Shown: positions 39,035 to 48,162 of the stretch, in pieces
Layout of the letters: every line of letters begins with the position of its first letter
Position numbering within the stretch: the stretch's first letter is position 1
Assembly (NCBI GenBank): GCA_017303975.1
Contig: JAFLBG010000016.1
Location: forward strand, 1 to 64,000
Reading direction: 5' to 3'
DNA: 64,000 bases
DNA from: Bacteroidota bacterium
GTDB lineage: Bacteria; Bacteroidota; Bacteroidia; JAFLBG01
The notes under the pieces: generated by a model
What the model was told of the DNA's origin: nothing
Seen by the model: only the letters and a program-made list of their open reading frames with translations
The model's database searches: none
Program-made: the position numbers and the translations under genes

Positions 39035-40123
39035 ATGAACAATATTACTATAATTTCTCAAATTAAGTTAAAAAGCAATTTAAAAACTTACATACTTGTT
39101 TTGTGTGTTGGTTTATTTTTTGGAGCGTGTAATTCTGTTGAGCAAAATAGTAAAACTCCCGAATTGCAGAAAGTAGATATCCCTGCTGCAGATTCAATAA
39201 AGGTATCTGTAATGCGGTTGGACAGAGATTTGTTTTCTCTTAATCCGGACAGTGTAAAAAGTGCTACGCCTGGAATGGTTTTAAAATATGGTAATTTTTA
39301 CAAGCATTATGTAAAAGGTTTTTTGAATAATGGTGGATTGTATGATTCCTCTTATGCCTACAGCATAAAGCAGTTTATTACTAATAACGACATGAAGGAT
39401 GTTTACAACGAGTGTCAAAAACAGTATTCTGATGTAAGCTTCCTCGAAAATCAATTAGCGGAAACATTTACACGATACCGGTATTTTTTTCCAAACAAAC
39501 ACTTGCCTAAAGTTGCGACATTACTTACAGGATTTAATTACTCCATACTGTATTCCGATTCTGTATTAGGTATAAGTCTCGAAATGTATTTAGGAATGAA
39601 AAACAAATTTTACGAATATATTCCTCCCGATGTGTTGCCGGGCTATAAGCGACTAAACATGAATAAAGAAAATATATTGCCTGATTGTATTAAAGGTTGG
39701 CTTACATTAGAGTTTCCTGCAAATACCGATAAATCGGACTTCTTAAGTACAATTATAAATAACGGAAAAACATTGTATTTAGTGGATGCACTTTTGCCGA
39801 ATGTACCCGACACGTTAAAAATTAGTTATACCGGCAAGCAGCTAGATTGGTGCGAAAAAAACGAGTTTAACATGTGGGCATTTTTTATAGAAAAGAAAGT
39901 GCTTTTTACAACCGATTATAATGAGATATTGCGATATACCGGAGATGGCCCGTTTACAGCGGCATTCAATAAAGAATCCCCCTCACGAGTTGGCACATGG
40001 ATAGGGTGGCAAATAGTACGAAAGTATATGCAGAATAATCCTACAATTACATTGCAGCAGTTGATAGATGAAAAGGATGCGCAAAAAATTCTGAGCAAAT
40101 CAAAGTATAAGCCTATTAAATAA
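39035..40123 (+). CDS. gldB: Gliding motility lipoprotein GldB
   Basis: The 362-residue protein has a longish N-terminus before the hydrophobic segment and lipobox LFFGAC (Cys32). Family signatures include VSVMRLDRDLFSLNP near residue 58, MVLKYGNFYKHYVKGFL near 83, the YLGMKNKFYEYIPPDVLPGY block near 180 and a C-terminal PSRVGTWIGWQIVRKYM. GldB is required for gliding in Flavobacterium and lies with gldC there too. GldC follows 33 bp later. The 18-bp gap to the divergent PorT-like start leaves little promoter space. Confidence 0.92.
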   Translation: MNNITIISQIKLKSNLKTYILVLCVGLFFGACNSVEQNSKTPELQKVDIPAADSIKVSVMRLDRDLFSLNPDSVKSATPGMVLKYGNFYKHYVKGFLNNGGLYDSSYAYSIKQFITNNDMKDVYNECQKQYSDVSFLENQLAETFTRYRYFFPNKHLPKVATLLTGFNYSILYSDSVLGISLEMYLGMKNKFYEYIPPDVLPGYKRLNMNKENILPDCIKGWLTLEFPANTDKSDFLSTIINNGKTLYLVDALLPNVPDTLKISYTGKQLDWCEKNEFNMWAFFIEKKVLFTTDYNEILRYTGDGPFTAAFNKESPSRVGTWIGWQIVRKYMQNNPTITLQQLIDEKDAQKILSKSKYKPIK

Positions 40124-40156
40124 AAATCTTAATTTAATAGATGAAAAATTAAATTA

Positions 40157-40495
40157 ATGTATATGAAAACATCCGAAATAAAATTTACCGTTACCATGGA
40201 CGAAAATAAACTTCCCATTGGTATTAAATGGGAGTCCTCCGATAGCACTGAAAAGGGAGATTGTAAGTCTGTAATGATTAGTTTGTGGGATAAAAACGAA
40301 GAAAACACACTAAGAATAGATCTGTGGACCAAAGATTTTTTGGTTGATGAAATGAAACAATTTTTCCATCAGAATTTGCTATCCATGGCAGCTACATTTG
40401 AGCGGGCAACCGGAGAAGATAAAATAATGAACGATTTACGTGATTATGCCGCTCACTTTGCCGAGAAAATGAAATTGTCGGTAGATAAGAAATAG
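40157..40495 (+). CDS. gldC: Gliding motility protein GldC
   Basis: The 112-residue protein matches GldC: KTSEIKFTVTMDENKLPIGIKWES at the N-terminus, then MISLWDKNEENTLRIDLWTKDF and a helical ATGEDKIMNDLRDYAAHFAEKM end. It has no signal peptide, so it is cytoplasmic. GldC is known as an accessory factor for gliding and stabilises other Gld proteins, although its biochemical role is unclear. A Met two codons in is an alternative start. It forms a two-gene unit with gldB. Confidence 0.92.
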   Translation: MYMKTSEIKFTVTMDENKLPIGIKWESSDSTEKGDCKSVMISLWDKNEENTLRIDLWTKDFLVDEMKQFFHQNLLSMAATFERATGEDKIMNDLRDYAAHFAEKMKLSVDKK

Positions 40496-40623
40496 CCGTA
40501 TTTATCTTTTGGGTACAAACAAATAGATTATAAAAAGGTTAAATAGGCCTCAACCTAAGATTTTATAGCTCAACTTGATTGTAGCGAAAAAAAATTGTAT
40601 ATTCAGTAAAGAATAACCCCATT

Positions 40624-42483
40624 ATGAATACAACTCTACGTGTTTTATTGTTAGTAAGTTTGCCTTTTTTCAAACTGTTTGCACAACCAACTTTTTATAT
40701 TAATGATACCGAGGTATCTGTAACCACAGGAGGTTTGATACATGTAAATGGAGATTTGCACCATGTAGGGCAAACCTTTGCCAGTTTAACAAATAATGGA
40801 ACAATTACACTTAAGAACAGTACAAATCCGGGGTCAATTTATTTGTTGTCTAATGGAGGTTCTTTTACTCAAGGTAATGGACTTTATCAGGTAGAGCAAG
40901 ATTGGGTTAATGACGCGGGTATAACACAATTTATAGCGGGTACAAGCACAGTTGAGTTTTATTCTAGCACGGCAGAACAATTTATCAGAGGTTCTCAGCG
41001 TACTGAGTTTAATAATGTAGTATTAACGGGTACAGGAACCGGAGCTGCAAGAAGAAAAACAATTTTATTAGATACAATTTGGACTTCTACCACAGGGGTT
41101 CTTACGCTTAACGATAGAGAATTAGCAACAGACTCATTTGTTTTTAAGGTTAAGAATCCATCTCCTGCTGCTGTAACAAATAGTACAACTTATTTAAGCG
41201 AAGGGTTTGTTAGTAGTATAAAAGCCTCCTCCGGTATGGAAGGCAGTTTAATGCGATTAACAAATTCTACTTCATCTTATTTATTTCCGGTAGGCTCTGC
41301 TGTTGGTACAACTCGATACAGACCTATAGAAATTACTCCTCAAAATGCGGTTAATGCAAATTATGCGGTTCGTTTTGTAAACAAAGATGCCACTGTGGAT
41401 GGATATAATCGAACGGCTATAGATACTACTATTTGCAGCGTATTGCCGGATTATTACCATGTGATAAATAATTTAGATTTGACAACGAATCTTACAACTA
41501 ACACTCCTCCTGCATCCGTAAAGGTATATTACGATGCGGCTACAGATGGTGGTGTTTGGGACGGAATTGGAAATTGGAATGCTCCGTTGGCGGCTAATTG
41601 GAATAATATGGGAGCAGTAACTGCATCCGCTGCAACACCTTACAACTCATTGGAAAAAAATTCTTGGAGCACTTTCAATAATCCACAATACGCACTTATT
41701 CGTTATGTGCCTGAACGCCCTGTTATTACTTGTATAGATAGTATTTGCCCTTGGAATACAAACAATCAATTTACAGCTTCCGCTACCGGACCAACTTTTA
41801 CATGGACATCTGCCTTAGGAACTACCATTACTAATGGACAAGGCACTAGCAATATGGCTGTGGATTGGAATGATACTGCAGGTTTTGTTACCGTGTTTCA
41901 AACAGTTGCAAACGGATGTACTTCTAAAGTTTCTATGTGTAAGGTAAATATTGCTACACTTCCTATTGCAGCTTATGACACGCTTGTAAAAGGTTTGTTT
42001 GGCAATAACTATTCTTTTGTAGATAGCAGCAAAAGAGGTGCCACTTTCTTTTGGGATTTAGGGGATGGTGTTACAACGCAAGAACAAAATCCAAAACATT
42101 TGTATGAGGCAGCTGGAACATATACCGTAATGCAAGTTGTTACCAATTTGAAAGGCTGTAAAGATACCGCATACAAAGTTATTGAAGTGGGAGAAGGGTT
42201 GATTATACCTAACGTGTTTACGCCTAATAAAGATGGTACAAACGATGAATTTTATATTCCGAACAGCGGTGTAAAAACTTTTTACATAGAAATATACGAC
42301 AGATGGGGTTTAAAAGTGTTTGAGTCCAGCTCTGATGAGATTAGATGGGATGGACGGTCCATTGCAGGTGTTATGTGTTCTGATGGAACTTATTACTATA
42401 ACTTAAAAGCAGAATTGCATTCGGGTAAAGAGTTTGATGTGCAAGGCTTTTTAAGCTTATTGGCAGGTAGAAGTAAAAATTAA
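40624..42483 (+). CDS. PKD-domain protein with gliding-type (T9SS type B) C-terminal domain
   Basis: The 619-residue protein has a signal peptide ending KLFAQ. Residues about 25-200 are a beta-rich region of repeated VNGDLHHVG- and NNGTITLKN-like strands. The middle includes an Ig-like part, and a PKD domain lies near residues 450-525 (TFFWDLGDGVTTQEQNPKHLY). The C-terminal about 85 residues match the gliding-associated domain (IPNVFTPNKDGTNDEFYIP, then IYDRWGLKVFES and WDGRS). It is a likely T9SS cargo protein. Its terminator hairpin follows directly. Confidence 0.9.
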   Translation: MNTTLRVLLLVSLPFFKLFAQPTFYINDTEVSVTTGGLIHVNGDLHHVGQTFASLTNNGTITLKNSTNPGSIYLLSNGGSFTQGNGLYQVEQDWVNDAGITQFIAGTSTVEFYSSTAEQFIRGSQRTEFNNVVLTGTGTGAARRKTILLDTIWTSTTGVLTLNDRELATDSFVFKVKNPSPAAVTNSTTYLSEGFVSSIKASSGMEGSLMRLTNSTSSYLFPVGSAVGTTRYRPIEITPQNAVNANYAVRFVNKDATVDGYNRTAIDTTICSVLPDYYHVINNLDLTTNLTTNTPPASVKVYYDAATDGGVWDGIGNWNAPLAANWNNMGAVTASAATPYNSLEKNSWSTFNNPQYALIRYVPERPVITCIDSICPWNTNNQFTASATGPTFTWTSALGTTITNGQGTSNMAVDWNDTAGFVTVFQTVANGCTSKVSMCKVNIATLPIAAYDTLVKGLFGNNYSFVDSSKRGATFFWDLGDGVTTQEQNPKHLYEAAGTYTVMQVVTNLKGCKDTAYKVIEVGEGLIIPNVFTPNKDGTNDEFYIPNSGVKTFYIEIYDRWGLKVFESSSDEIRWDGRSIAGVMCSDGTYYYNLKAELHSGKEFDVQGFLSLLAGRSKN

Positions 42484-42500
42484 GTGCGTATTTAGATTGT

Positions 42501-42540
42501 AAAAAGCATCCTTAAATTAATCAATTTAAGGATGCTTTTT
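42501..42540 (+). terminator. Intrinsic terminator
   Basis: Perfect 18-bp inverted repeat (42501-42518 and 42523-42540) with a 4-nt loop and a terminal T-run, 17 nt after the stop of the gene at 40624-42483. Confidence 0.9.
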
Positions 42541-42563
42541 TAATTTATAGTTATGAAAAGCAA

Positions 42564-42869
42564 ATGGACATAAATAAAGCAAATAACAACAAGCCGTTTT
42601 GGTTTGTGTTTTTACTAGTTGCCAATATTTTGCCAATTTTTTTGTGGCCATTAATTTTTTTTAGTTCTATATTTTTGTTTGATGCTCCCGGCTCACATAC
42701 ATCAACTTGGATTGTATTTATTTTAATGAATAGTTATCCATTGGTGTTAATTGGTAATTGTATTTTTAGCTATAAAACATATACTAAGAATCCTAGGCGC
42801 TCAATGCTTTTATTATCAGGCTCTTTAGGGGTAATCCTTTTTTTGACTTTGTATATAATATTCATGTAA
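42564..42869 (+). CDS. Small membrane protein (hypothetical)
   Basis: The 101-residue protein has three hydrophobic segments (WFVFLLVANILPIFLWPLIF, TWIVFILMNSYPLVLIGNCIF, LLLSGSLGVILFLTLYIIF) and almost no polar core. It is too short to be a transporter on its own, and no family was recognised. It starts 24 nt after a terminator, so it needs its own promoter, for which no clear box was seen. A chance frame in AT-rich DNA is possible, but the regular membrane pattern favours a gene. Confidence 0.55.
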   Translation: MDINKANNNKPFWFVFLLVANILPIFLWPLIFFSSIFLFDAPGSHTSTWIVFILMNSYPLVLIGNCIFSYKTYTKNPRRSMLLLSGSLGVILFLTLYIIFM

Positions 42870-42930
42870 AAGTCATAATCTTTTCTTTTTAATGGAGGCA
42901 TGTCTATTTTCTTAGTTAAAAAAAGAAAAA

Positions 42931-42938
42931 TATATTTG
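42931..42938 (+). promoter_or_regulatory. -7 promoter box for the SBBP-repeat gene
   Basis: TATATTTG, a full match to TAnnTTTG, ends 22 nt before the ATG at 42960. TTAG at 42912-42915 is a weak candidate for the upstream element. Confidence 0.6.
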
Positions 42939-42959
42939 TAGAAAACCAATTTAAGTTAT

Positions 42960-44624
42960 ATGAAAAAAATTTACTTATCTCTTTTCGGATTATTTGCGTT
43001 GAGTATTAATGCTCAGGTATGGAATTGGGCTGCTCGGTTAAATGATAATACCGCAACGCCTGTATGGGCTTTCGATGTTGCTATTGATAATAGTGGCAAT
43101 ATATTTACTACCAATAATTTTTATGGTAATAATTCCATTTGCGCTTCCACTTTTACTTGTAGTGGAAATAAAGATATTTTTCTTTCAAAATACAGCAGCT
43201 CTGGTTCCTGCCTTTGGACTGTGCAAGCAGGTACTGCTAACACAGCCTCTAGCTTAGATGATCAAACAACAGGTATAGGTGTTGATAATAGCGGTAATGT
43301 TTATATAGCAGGAATAATAAAAGGAGTTGCTACTTTTGGTGATAGTACAGTTTCGTCTGTGCCAACTACATCAGAGGATATTTTTTTAGCAAAGTATAAT
43401 TCGAGCGGGGTATTGCAATGGGTGCGTTCTTTTGGTTCTTCCAATCCTGATTTGGTTAACGACTTGGTGGTAGATAGTAATGGAGATTGTTATTTAACGG
43501 GCAACATGGCAGGGATATTGGGTGCGACCAATTATTCTTTCGGTAGCTCAACATTTACGGGAACAGGCTTTTTAGCAAAATTTGACTCCAATGGAAATAA
43601 ACAATGGATTAAGAATGCCGCATATCAAGGTAATACACTGGCAATTGACAATTCGAGCAATGTATATATTGCAGGTAACAGTACAACCTTTTCGATGGGA
43701 AGTTTGGATAAAATTGATACAATTATAGTTCCTACATTGGGTACCGCATTAATGAATGATATTTATATAGCGAAATTTAATTCTTCTGGTAGTGCTTTGT
43801 GGGCTGAGGTGATGGGAGGTACTGCTACGGATAATCCCATTTCAATTGATGTGGATGCCACAGGTAATATAGCTTTAACCGGCACATTTACCGGTAGTGC
43901 TATGTTTGGTGTTAATACATTTTCTTCTTCTGTTGCAGCAACTAATGCATTTGTTGCCAAACTTAGCACTAATGGATCTGTTTTGTGGGCTACACAAGTA
44001 ATTACCGCTATTGGAGCAACAATTGACGAAGTATTATTTGATGGCTCTGGTAATATTTTATTTACAGGCGGAATGAATTCCGGGTCAAATATAGGAGGTT
44101 CATATCCGTCTCCTAATGGTTCAATAAGCCCTTTGTATCTTGCAAAGTTTGATGGCTCAGGAAGCTTAACTGCCTATGAACATAATGTAGGTTTTTGTTA
44201 TGGAAGAGCATTGGCAAAAAATGGAAGCAATTTCGTTTTAAGTGGTAGTTTAAATGGTTCGAATTGCACTTTTGGTTCTTCAACTATTAGCACATCAGGT
44301 TTTAATACCACATGTTTTCTTGCGAGCTTTAATCCATCAAATATGACTTTATCGCCTTCTGCAATCAGTGCAAATGATAAGCCAATTGAATTGATTTTAG
44401 CGCCAAATCCAACAAATGGAATGATGAGTTTGCAATTTGCAACGTCTTATTCAGAAGGAAGAAGTATTTCAGTTTATAATCTAGTTGGAGAGAAATTGAT
44501 AGATAATATTTCTTTTGATGCACATGTATCGCTTGATTTGTCAAGTCTTTCAAGTAGTATTTATTTATTAAATATTCAGGAGGGTGATAAATCTGTTTCT
44601 AAACGGGTGGTAGTTCAACACTAG
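42960..44624 (+). CDS. SBBP-repeat (beta-propeller) protein with T9SS type A sorting domain
   Basis: The 554-residue protein has a signal peptide (LFALSINAQ). Repeated units follow of the form DNSGNVYIAG, then FLAKYNSSGVLQWVR or FIAKFNSNGS-LW, spaced about 55-60 residues, typical of SBBP beta-propeller repeats. The C-terminal sorting domain begins near residue 478 (LAPNPTNGMMSLQF) and ends KRVVVQH. It is a predicted secreted surface protein of unknown function. A symmetrical terminator follows. Confidence 0.9.
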   Translation: MKKIYLSLFGLFALSINAQVWNWAARLNDNTATPVWAFDVAIDNSGNIFTTNNFYGNNSICASTFTCSGNKDIFLSKYSSSGSCLWTVQAGTANTASSLDDQTTGIGVDNSGNVYIAGIIKGVATFGDSTVSSVPTTSEDIFLAKYNSSGVLQWVRSFGSSNPDLVNDLVVDSNGDCYLTGNMAGILGATNYSFGSSTFTGTGFLAKFDSNGNKQWIKNAAYQGNTLAIDNSSNVYIAGNSTTFSMGSLDKIDTIIVPTLGTALMNDIYIAKFNSSGSALWAEVMGGTATDNPISIDVDATGNIALTGTFTGSAMFGVNTFSSSVAATNAFVAKLSTNGSVLWATQVITAIGATIDEVLFDGSGNILFTGGMNSGSNIGGSYPSPNGSISPLYLAKFDGSGSLTAYEHNVGFCYGRALAKNGSNFVLSGSLNGSNCTFGSSTISTSGFNTTCFLASFNPSNMTLSPSAISANDKPIELILAPNPTNGMMSLQFATSYSEGRSISVYNLVGEKLIDNISFDAHVSLDLSSLSSSIYLLNIQEGDKSVSKRVVVQH

Positions 44625-44646
44625 AAAATAGCAAATAGCAAATAGA

Positions 44647-44677
44647 AAACGGGGTGTTATTATTTAACACCCCGTTT
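44647..44677. terminator. Bidirectional intrinsic terminator
   Basis: 13-bp perfect stem (44647-44659 and 44665-44677) with a 5-nt loop and a following T-run, lying between two convergent T9SS-cargo genes (ends at 44624 and 44684). Confidence 0.88.
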
Positions 44678-44683
44678 TTTTAT

Positions 44684-46693
44684 TTAATACTTTATAATTT
44701 TTTTTATTGCATGGTTTGTTGCAGTTAGCACCCTTAAATAATACGAGCCCTTGTCTATATTGTCAATAGGTATAATTACCGTGTTGTTTACACCTGGGAA
44801 AGCGCTTCTAAATACCTTTTGTCCTAAAATATTGATTAATTCAATTTGATCAATGGGTTTATAAAAATTTACTAGTTCAATTGTAATTTCATTTTTTGCA
44901 GGATTAGGATAAACTAGTATTCTGTTGTCGTCATTGTTTAATTCACTAATTCGCTGCACTTTATTGTTTGCGGATAGTATCCATAAATCAGGATCAAAAA
45001 TTATTTCTTTAGGAATGAAAGATAGTGGTACTTCAAATTTTTGTCCGGAGTACGTATTGTTAAGTATAAGCAGTGTGTCTTTGCCTGCAACTCCTTTAAT
45101 GTAGATAGGTACAGGCATTTCAAAAAAAGAAATGGATGTATGTGAAGTTGTTTGGTTAATAAGCAGCGTAAGTGTTTCATCTGCAAAACCCCAGCTAACA
45201 GTATAGCTTGGGTGCCCTTCTTGGTAATACCATTGATTAAAAAATGTTTGCAAGTTTTTTCCGCTTGTTTCTTCGAAATGCGCTATCAATTGTGAGGTTT
45301 TGGCGTATTTATATTTTAATAAAGTATCAGTAAGATAATTTTTTAGCGATTTAAAAAAAATAGAATCTCCTAACACCCACCTTGTCATGTGTAACAAATA
45401 CGCCCCCTTAGAATAGCTCATTCTGCCACTAAATATTCTGTTTATATCAGTAGTGTCGTTGCACATTACACTTCCATCCGGCAAAGAAATTATGGAATTG
45501 ATTTTGTTTTTTTTCCAAAGCATCCAATTTTGTTTGTAAATGTATTGTTGTGTAAGCCCTTCCAAGTAGGTTGCAAATCCTTCGTTTAGCCAGATGTCTT
45601 CCCAGCTAGCGCAAGTAATCATATCTCCAAACCATTGATGAGCCAGTTCGTGCGCTAATAAAGATTTGTTAAAGCTTGAAACAAAGCTCATTGTTTGGTG
45701 TTCAATTCCTCCTCCCCAGTTAAATTGAGCATGTCCATATTTTTCTTTGCCAAATGGATAGGGAATTAGTAAGCTGTCAAAAAGATGCAGGTGTTTTACA
45801 ATTTCAGCTGTTTCTTGTTGCGCAGTAGTAATGTTTTCGGGATATACGTAATTCCAAATTTTTAGCGTGTCGGAATTTTTGATATAGTAGTTGTAGTAAA
45901 TAGTGTAGTTGGTTATTGATATTCCCACTAAATAAGGCTCTATAGGGTAGTTGGTTTTCCAGTGTGATGTTGTTTGGTTTCCGATTGTAGTTTCTGCTAC
46001 CAGTAATCCGTTAGAAGCAGCACGATAATAAGATGGTGTTGTAATTACAATATCCATCGAATCAATTTTGTCTGATAAGCTAATTTTACATGGCCACCAA
46101 TCTTTTGCGCCAAAAGGTTCAGAGAGCGTCCATAAAATATTTGTACCATTATGTTGCGATCTATTAAATGAACCAAACCCTGTTTTTGCAGGTGCTCCGG
46201 AATAGTAAATTTTTATCGAATCAAGTGTGCCCGTTGTAATTTTATTTCCAATAGGGATACTAATTGTATTGTTTGCCCGAATATAGTTGGTTGATACATG
46301 ATGGTAGATAATACTATCAATTGACAGCGAGTCCGAAAAGTCAAAAACCAATGTATCTAAATTCTGTAAGGCTATAATATAATGCGATGCATAGCCGTTT
46401 ATGTAATTAGTGTCGGGGTTTAGCCAAAGATTAAGTTTTGTATATACTACATCGTATTTGCTTGTTTGTGTAGTAGAATTACTCTGTTGAATAGCGTTTA
46501 ATGCACGTTTTGTGTAACCACACTGATTTGTGTCATTGGATAGTTGTGTTGCATTTAGCACTTTTACAGCTAATAGCAAGAAAGTAATAGCTGATACTAA
46601 TAGGCTTTTAGGGCTAATTTGCGTAAATTGAGGTGCGTATGAAGAAGATTGGATTTTATTTTTTATTTGTAGTATATGTGTTTGTAAATTCAC
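44684..46693 (-). CDS. M1-family metallopeptidase with T9SS type A sorting domain
   Basis: The frame gives up to 669 residues. The zinc motif HELAHQWFGD with a downstream NEGFATYLEGL lies near residues 345-380. The usual GAMEN exopeptidase motif is replaced by GGGIEHQTMSF. The C-terminus has VYPNPAKNEITIEL and a Lys-rich IIKY end, a type A sorting signal, so the enzyme should be secreted or surface-bound. The start is unresolved: the GTG at 46693 overlaps the divergent HMA gene. A rare ATT at 46618 would give a cleaner signal peptide (SPKSLLVSAITFLLLAVKV). No ATG exists in frame. Confidence 0.88.
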   Translation of the reverse strand: MNLQTHILQIKNKIQSSSYAPQFTQISPKSLLVSAITFLLLAVKVLNATQLSNDTNQCGYTKRALNAIQQSNSTTQTSKYDVVYTKLNLWLNPDTNYINGYASHYIIALQNLDTLVFDFSDSLSIDSIIYHHVSTNYIRANNTISIPIGNKITTGTLDSIKIYYSGAPAKTGFGSFNRSQHNGTNILWTLSEPFGAKDWWPCKISLSDKIDSMDIVITTPSYYRAASNGLLVAETTIGNQTTSHWKTNYPIEPYLVGISITNYTIYYNYYIKNSDTLKIWNYVYPENITTAQQETAEIVKHLHLFDSLLIPYPFGKEKYGHAQFNWGGGIEHQTMSFVSSFNKSLLAHELAHQWFGDMITCASWEDIWLNEGFATYLEGLTQQYIYKQNWMLWKKNKINSIISLPDGSVMCNDTTDINRIFSGRMSYSKGAYLLHMTRWVLGDSIFFKSLKNYLTDTLLKYKYAKTSQLIAHFEETSGKNLQTFFNQWYYQEGHPSYTVSWGFADETLTLLINQTTSHTSISFFEMPVPIYIKGVAGKDTLLILNNTYSGQKFEVPLSFIPKEIIFDPDLWILSANNKVQRISELNNDDNRILVYPNPAKNEITIELVNFYKPIDQIELINILGQKVFRSAFPGVNNTVIIPIDNIDKGSYYLRVLTATNHAIKKIIKY

Positions 46694-47154
46694 TGTATGC
46701 TCAAATTGTATCTGTAAATATAGGTATAAATGGACTTACTTGTTCAGCCTGTTCCTATGGAACAGAGCGGTCTATACGCAAATTAGATTTTGTAAAAGAT
46801 TTGCAAATGGATTTGAATTCCAAAACAGCTCAAATACAATTGGTGCCCGATGTTGTTGTAGATTTTCACGCATTGGCTCAAAAGGTTGTAGATGCAGGGT
46901 TTTCGGTGCGACATGTAAAAGCAAAAATTAATTTTAACGAAGGAAAGTTTATAGATGATTTTATCTATAATTCCAACAATCTTACCATCTTGTTTGTTGA
47001 TGTTTCAAAGGATAAATTATCGGGAGAGAGAGAAATTGTTTTTTTGGACAAAGATTTTACGAGTGCCAAGGAGTATAAAAAATGGAAAGTTAAAGTAACT
47101 GAATTAAGAAACAAGGGTAAAGCCTTGGAGAATATTTATATAGCTACATTTTGA
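46639..47154 (+). CDS. Exported HMA (heavy-metal-associated) domain protein
   Basis: The ATG at 46639 gives 171 residues with a signal peptide ending LYAQ; an in-frame GTG lies two codons upstream. Residues about 25-95 are an HMA fold with the metal motif GLTCSACSYG (Cys35 and Cys38, where many family members have Met before the first Cys) and a VVDAGFSVRHVKA end. The C-terminal 70 residues form a second, unrecognised domain. HMA proteins bind Cu(I) or similar metals. This one is predicted to be periplasmic rather than part of a P-type ATPase. It is coupled to the outer-membrane protein at 47157. Confidence 0.85.
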   Translation: MKKIGFYFLFVVYVFVNSLYAQIVSVNIGINGLTCSACSYGTERSIRKLDFVKDLQMDLNSKTAQIQLVPDVVVDFHALAQKVVDAGFSVRHVKAKINFNEGKFIDDFIYNSNNLTILFVDVSKDKLSGEREIVFLDKDFTSAKEYKKWKVKVTELRNKGKALENIYIATF

Positions 47155-47156
47155 GA

Positions 47157-48146
47157 ATGAAACGTATAAATAAATTTATGGGATACTTCTGCAGAATTAT
47201 ATTTCTGTTTTTTGCCCTTTTAACTAACCATGCATTTTCTCAAGAGTTGTATCCGTTGTCAGAGCCTGCTAGCAATGTTCCTAAAGGAGTTTTGGGAGTA
47301 CGTCTGTTTGCCGAAAATTATAAGCAGGCTGGTCAGCCAAGAAATATGGGTGGTTTGCGACTTATGTATGGCATAACACCTAAACTTACTCTTTTGGTAA
47401 ATGCAACAGCCTCCAATCATCATGATAAACAACTTCCGAGAGATTTAATTACACATACACACATAGGCAACCAAACTATTTTTTATACCAATAAAATAAA
47501 TTTGGGCAAGTCTTATCCATATAGATTTGGAGGCTTTCATTTTTATAGTAAATACAGATATTTAACAATAGATGGCGATGGCACGCATTTTAGAGCTGCT
47601 GTGTATGGAGAGTACTCATTAGTGAAAACTGCGCACGATGAGGCTGAAACTGATTTGATGGAGGATAATGGTGGTTATGGTGGAGGTTTTTTATTTACGT
47701 TGCTGCATAAAAAACTAGCTGTATCATTAACTACCGGAGCTGCTTTCCCAAAGAAATATCAAGAAGATGCGTATCCTACTTCGTATAGCCCAGCTGTTAA
47801 AACAGAACTTATTTATGGCAGAACACTTATTTATAACCTATCATTTGGGTACTTAATTTTTCCTAAAAAGTACAGCGATTATAATGAAACCAACTACAAT
47901 GTCTATGTAGAGTTTCAAGGTAGATCTTACGAACAACTTATAATTATTCAAGACAGAGAAATGGCTAAAATTTCAAATCCCGGAATGCTTGCCAATAACT
48001 ATGTAGATGTGCATCTAGGCATTCAAAAAATTATTAAATCAAATATGCGTATTGATTTTACCGTTGGCCTTCCCCTATACAAACAATCGTTTGTGCAGTC
48101 TTACCCGGTGTTTCACTTGGCAATTCAACGCTACTTTTATTTGTAA
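47157..48146 (+). CDS. Putative outer-membrane barrel linked to an HMA protein
   Basis: The ATG at 47157 lies 2 nt after the HMA gene stop, giving 329 residues; a TTG two codons earlier is not preferred. It has a signal peptide (FALLTNHAFSQ), then long amphipathic strands (GGLRLMYGITPKLTLLVNATAS, then GGGFLFTLLHKKLAVSLTTGAAF) and a terminal FHLAIQRYFYL, as in outer-membrane barrels. The mature N-terminus is histidine-rich around the strand loops (ASNHHDKQLPRDLITHTHIG). Coupling with the HMA protein suggests a metal-related role, by inference only. No family name was recognised. Confidence 0.75.
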   Translation: MKRINKFMGYFCRIIFLFFALLTNHAFSQELYPLSEPASNVPKGVLGVRLFAENYKQAGQPRNMGGLRLMYGITPKLTLLVNATASNHHDKQLPRDLITHTHIGNQTIFYTNKINLGKSYPYRFGGFHFYSKYRYLTIDGDGTHFRAAVYGEYSLVKTAHDEAETDLMEDNGGYGGGFLFTLLHKKLAVSLTTGAAFPKKYQEDAYPTSYSPAVKTELIYGRTLIYNLSFGYLIFPKKYSDYNETNYNVYVEFQGRSYEQLIIIQDREMAKISNPGMLANNYVDVHLGIQKIIKSNMRIDFTVGLPLYKQSFVQSYPVFHLAIQRYFYL

Positions 48147-48162
48147 AAAATAGTAGCAAGGT

